NCBI GenBank assembly: GCA_947647645.1
Contig: CANSLE010000086.1
Coordinates: forward strand, 1 to 8,592
Direction: 5' to 3'
Length of the DNA stretch: 8,592 nt
Source of the DNA: an uncultured Microbacterium sp.
GTDB lineage: Bacteria > Actinomycetota > Actinomycetes > Actinomycetales > Microbacteriaceae
The notes below the pieces were generated by a model. That model was not told the DNA's origin. It was given only the letters and a program-made list of their open reading frames with translations, and ran no database searches. This document shows, piece by piece, positions 7,108 to 8,592 of this stretch (position 1 is its first letter; each line of letters starts with the position of its first letter). The translations under genes and the position numbers were made by a program.

Positions 7108-8385
7108 ATGAACAAGAAGCTCGGAGCCGTCGCGCTCCTCGGCGCTTCGGCTGTCGTTCTCGCCGGCTGCGCGGGCGCAAGCCCGGGCGGCACCGACGCC
7201 TCGAGCACTCCCGCCGCGGCGCAGCTGCGGGTCTGGCTCAACGGCACCGATACGCCGCAGGACGCTCGCGACTACCTGAAGAAGACGTTCGAGGCCGCGA
7301 ACCCCGGCTCGACCCTCGTCATCGAGGAGCAGCAGTGGACGGGACTCGTCGACAAGCTGACGACGAGCCTGTCTTCCAACGACACCCCCGACATCGTGGA
7401 GATGGGCAACACGCAGTCGCCCGCCTTCACCTCCAGCGGGGCACTCCTGGACATCTCCGACATCAAGGACAAGATCGGCGGCACCGATCTGCTGCCGGGC
7501 TTCGTCGAGGCAGGCTCCTGGGACGGCAAGCTCTACGCCGCGCCGTACTACTCGGGCGCTCGCATCGTCTTCTACAACACCGCGCAGTACGCCGCCGCCG
7601 GCGTGCCGGTGCCCACGACGCTGGGGGAGTACGTGTCCAACGGCGAGAAGCTGGCCCAGGCGCTCCCCGGCGTCTCGGGCGTCTACTTCCCCGGGAAGGA
7701 CTGGTACAACGCCCTCCCGTTCATCTGGGAGAACGGCGGCGAGGTCGCCGTGCAGAAGGACGGCAAGTGGGCGGCGCAGATGTCCACCGACGCCTCGGTC
7801 AAGGGCATCGAGCAGGTGCAGCAGCTCATGACGAAGGCTTCCCTCGCTCCCAAGGACGGCGACGAGACCGAGGCCTGGGTGCCGTTCCGCACCGAGAAGG
7901 CCGCGACGCTGTCGGCGCCGAGCTGGGCGTACTGGTCGATCGTGGCCGACGGGAACAAGGCCGCCACCGCCCTGACCAAGACGGTGGGCGCCTACGCCCT
8001 GCCGGGCAAGGACGGCGGAGTGGCGAAGGTCTTCGCGGGTGGCTCGAACATCGGCATCGCGGCCAAGTCGTCCCACCCCGAGCTCGCCAAGAGCGCGCTC
8101 GAGATCATGCTGAGCGACCAGTACCAGACGCTGCTCGCCAAGGGCGGGCTGGTGCCCGCGAAGAAGTCGCTCGGCAGCCAGGTCGCCGCCGCGACCCCGG
8201 AGCTGGCCAAGATCATCTCGGATGCCGCAGCGAACGCGAAGCTGACGCCGGCATCGCCGAAGTGGGCCGACGTCGAGGCGAAGGGCCTGCTGCAGGACTT
8301 CTTCGTCCAGGTGGCAGCGGGCGGTGACGTGAAGACGCTCGCGACCGCGCTCGACGGGCAGATCAACGCCATCCTCAACGGCTGA
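7108..8385 (+). CDS. Sugar ABC transporter solute-binding lipoprotein (family 1, CUT1 type)
   Basis: This 425-residue extracellular lipoprotein captures a sugar and delivers it to membrane permeases. The signal peptide is MNKKLGAVALLGASAVVLAGC, with lipobox L-A-G-C21 at its end, then a Gly/Ser/Thr linker (24-38). The mature domain starts LRVWLNGTD (40-48) and shows family-1 hallmarks: PDIVEMGNTQ (94-103), the glycine/aromatic segment WDGKLYAAPYYSGARIVFYN (138-157), and C-terminal ELAKSALEIMLSDQYQ. Several exposed aromatics (W77, W138, W199, W207, W273, W276) are plausible sugar-stacking residues. The general style recalls chitobiose/oligosaccharide binders such as DasA, but specificity cannot be read with confidence. 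AAGGAAG around 7096-7102 precedes the ATG with normal spacing. It is the second gene of the ROK operon, followed after 123 bp by a probable permease. No ATPase gene is in view; CUT1 systems in actinobacteria often share a remote one (MsiK type). Confidence 0.95.
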   Translation: MNKKLGAVALLGASAVVLAGCAGASPGGTDASSTPAAAQLRVWLNGTDTPQDARDYLKKTFEAANPGSTLVIEEQQWTGLVDKLTTSLSSNDTPDIVEMGNTQSPAFTSSGALLDISDIKDKIGGTDLLPGFVEAGSWDGKLYAAPYYSGARIVFYNTAQYAAAGVPVPTTLGEYVSNGEKLAQALPGVSGVYFPGKDWYNALPFIWENGGEVAVQKDGKWAAQMSTDASVKGIEQVQQLMTKASLAPKDGDETEAWVPFRTEKAATLSAPSWAYWSIVADGNKAATALTKTVGAYALPGKDGGVAKVFAGGSNIGIAAKSSHPELAKSALEIMLSDQYQTLLAKGGLVPAKKSLGSQVAAATPELAKIISDAAANAKLTPASPKWADVEAKGLLQDFFVQVAAGGDVKTLATALDGQINAILNG

Positions 8386-8386
8386 T

Positions 8387-8400
8387 CGCGTTCCGACGCG
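8387..8400 (+). repeat. Small stem-loop just after the binding-protein gene
   Basis: CGCGT (8387-8391) and ACGCG (8396-8400) are 5-bp arms around TCCG, starting 2 nt past the stop codon. Alone it is weak; it is the first of three consecutive dyads in this gap. Confidence 0.35.
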
Positions 8401-8410
8401 AACCGCGCTC

Positions 8411-8450
8411 CTCGCTCGACGACCGGGGTGACCCCCGGTCGTCGAGCGAG
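8411..8450 (+). terminator. Strong inter-cistronic hairpin between binding-protein and permease genes
   Basis: CTCGCTCGACGACCGGGG (8411-8428) pairs perfectly with its 18-bp complement (8433-8450) around a TGAC loop. It is 25 nt past the stop codon and 58 nt before the permease start, inside what should be one operon. It lacks a T-tract. The likely role is partial termination or 3'-end protection, so that the binding protein is made in excess over the permeases, as described for malE-malF in E. coli. Its core is shared with the hairpin after icd. Confidence 0.75.
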
Positions 8451-8453
8451 AGC

Positions 8454-8469
8454 GGCGCGCCGACGCGCC
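8454..8469 (+). repeat. Third stem-loop in the binding-protein/permease gap
   Basis: GGCGCG (8454-8459) and CGCGCC (8464-8469) form 6-bp GC-only arms around CCGA, 3 nt after the large hairpin ends. Confidence 0.4.
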
Positions 8470-8508
8470 ATCCGCCATCACATCGACCCATCGAAAGGAG
8501 GCCCGGCG

Positions 8509-8592
8509 ATGGCCACCACGCTGATCTCCCGGCGCTCTCCCGCGGGCGCCGCGGCGCCCCCGACGGCCCACCGAAAAAAACCACCCCCCCAC
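8509..8592 (+). CDS. Probable sugar ABC transporter permease, N-terminus only (partial)
   Basis: An ATG at 8509 follows an excellent ribosome-binding site (AAAGGAGG, 8494-8501) with 7-nt spacing, and the frame stays open for 28 codons to the window edge. The visible residues begin MATTLISRRSPAGAAAPPTA and become basic (HRKK), as in the cytoplasmic N-tails of MalF/MalG-type permeases just before the first membrane helix. No membrane segment is reached, so the identity rests on position: the gene follows a family-1 binding protein in the same direction. The last 20 bases contain A7 and C7 runs, out of character for this DNA, so the final codons may be unreliable. Confidence 0.6.
   Translation, partial: MATTLISRRSPAGAAAPPTAHRKKPPPH

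Noticed and set aside
7012..8592. A 526-codon open frame antisense to the binding-protein gene, running to the edge
   Set aside because: Low-complexity Arg/Gly/Val composition with no domain; the opposite strand has a lipoprotein signal, family motifs and a ribosome-binding site.

Overview
The window looks like chromosomal DNA from a high-GC actinobacterium, most likely Microbacteriaceae (Microbacterium or a close relative). This rests on the strongly GC-biased third codon positions, a monomeric 739-residue NADP-isocitrate dehydrogenase, actinobacterial-style TAnnnT -10 boxes with apparently leaderless starts, and GC-rich hairpins built on a CTCGCTCGACG core. The genus is an inference from style; no rRNA or other phylogenetic marker is present.

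Layout, left to right. (1) Minus strand, 1-640: the N-terminal two thirds of a LacI-family repressor, running off the left edge, with a 14-bp palindromic operator candidate just upstream. (2) Minus strand, 758-1210: a small GNAT acetyltransferase of the polyamine-acetyltransferase-like type. (3) 1211-1396: a divergent control region with a perfect 20-bp palindrome abutting a second dyad. (4) Plus strand, 1397-3616: monomeric isocitrate dehydrogenase (icd). (5) 3617-3706: a strong hairpin between convergent genes. (6) Minus strand: a small lipoprotein of unknown function (5312-5758) followed by a membrane-anchored YkuD L,D-transpeptidase (3707-5224), probably a cell-envelope pair. (7) 5759-5870: a divergent control region with a ROK-type operator candidate. 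(8) Plus strand: a ROK-family repressor (5871-7046), a sugar-ABC solute-binding lipoprotein (7108-8385), a gap with three stem-loops, and the first 28 codons of a probable permease (8509-8592) running off the right edge.

How the genes work together. Region 8 is a carbohydrate-uptake operon with its own repressor as first gene: the ROK protein probably senses the imported sugar or a derivative, the lipoprotein captures the sugar outside the membrane, and the permeases lie beyond the window. The stem-loops after the binding-protein gene probably keep its transcript more abundant than that of the permeases. The YkuD enzyme acts on peptidoglycan and the lipoprotein shares its compartment. The isocitrate dehydrogenase is a housekeeping TCA enzyme, and the palindrome in its upstream region suggests specific transcriptional control.

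I found no mobile element, CRISPR array, RNA gene, toxin-antitoxin pair or recognisable defence system. The coding content is ordinary. The interesting material is in the intergenic regions: operators, tandem dyads, related hairpins and the inter-cistronic structure.
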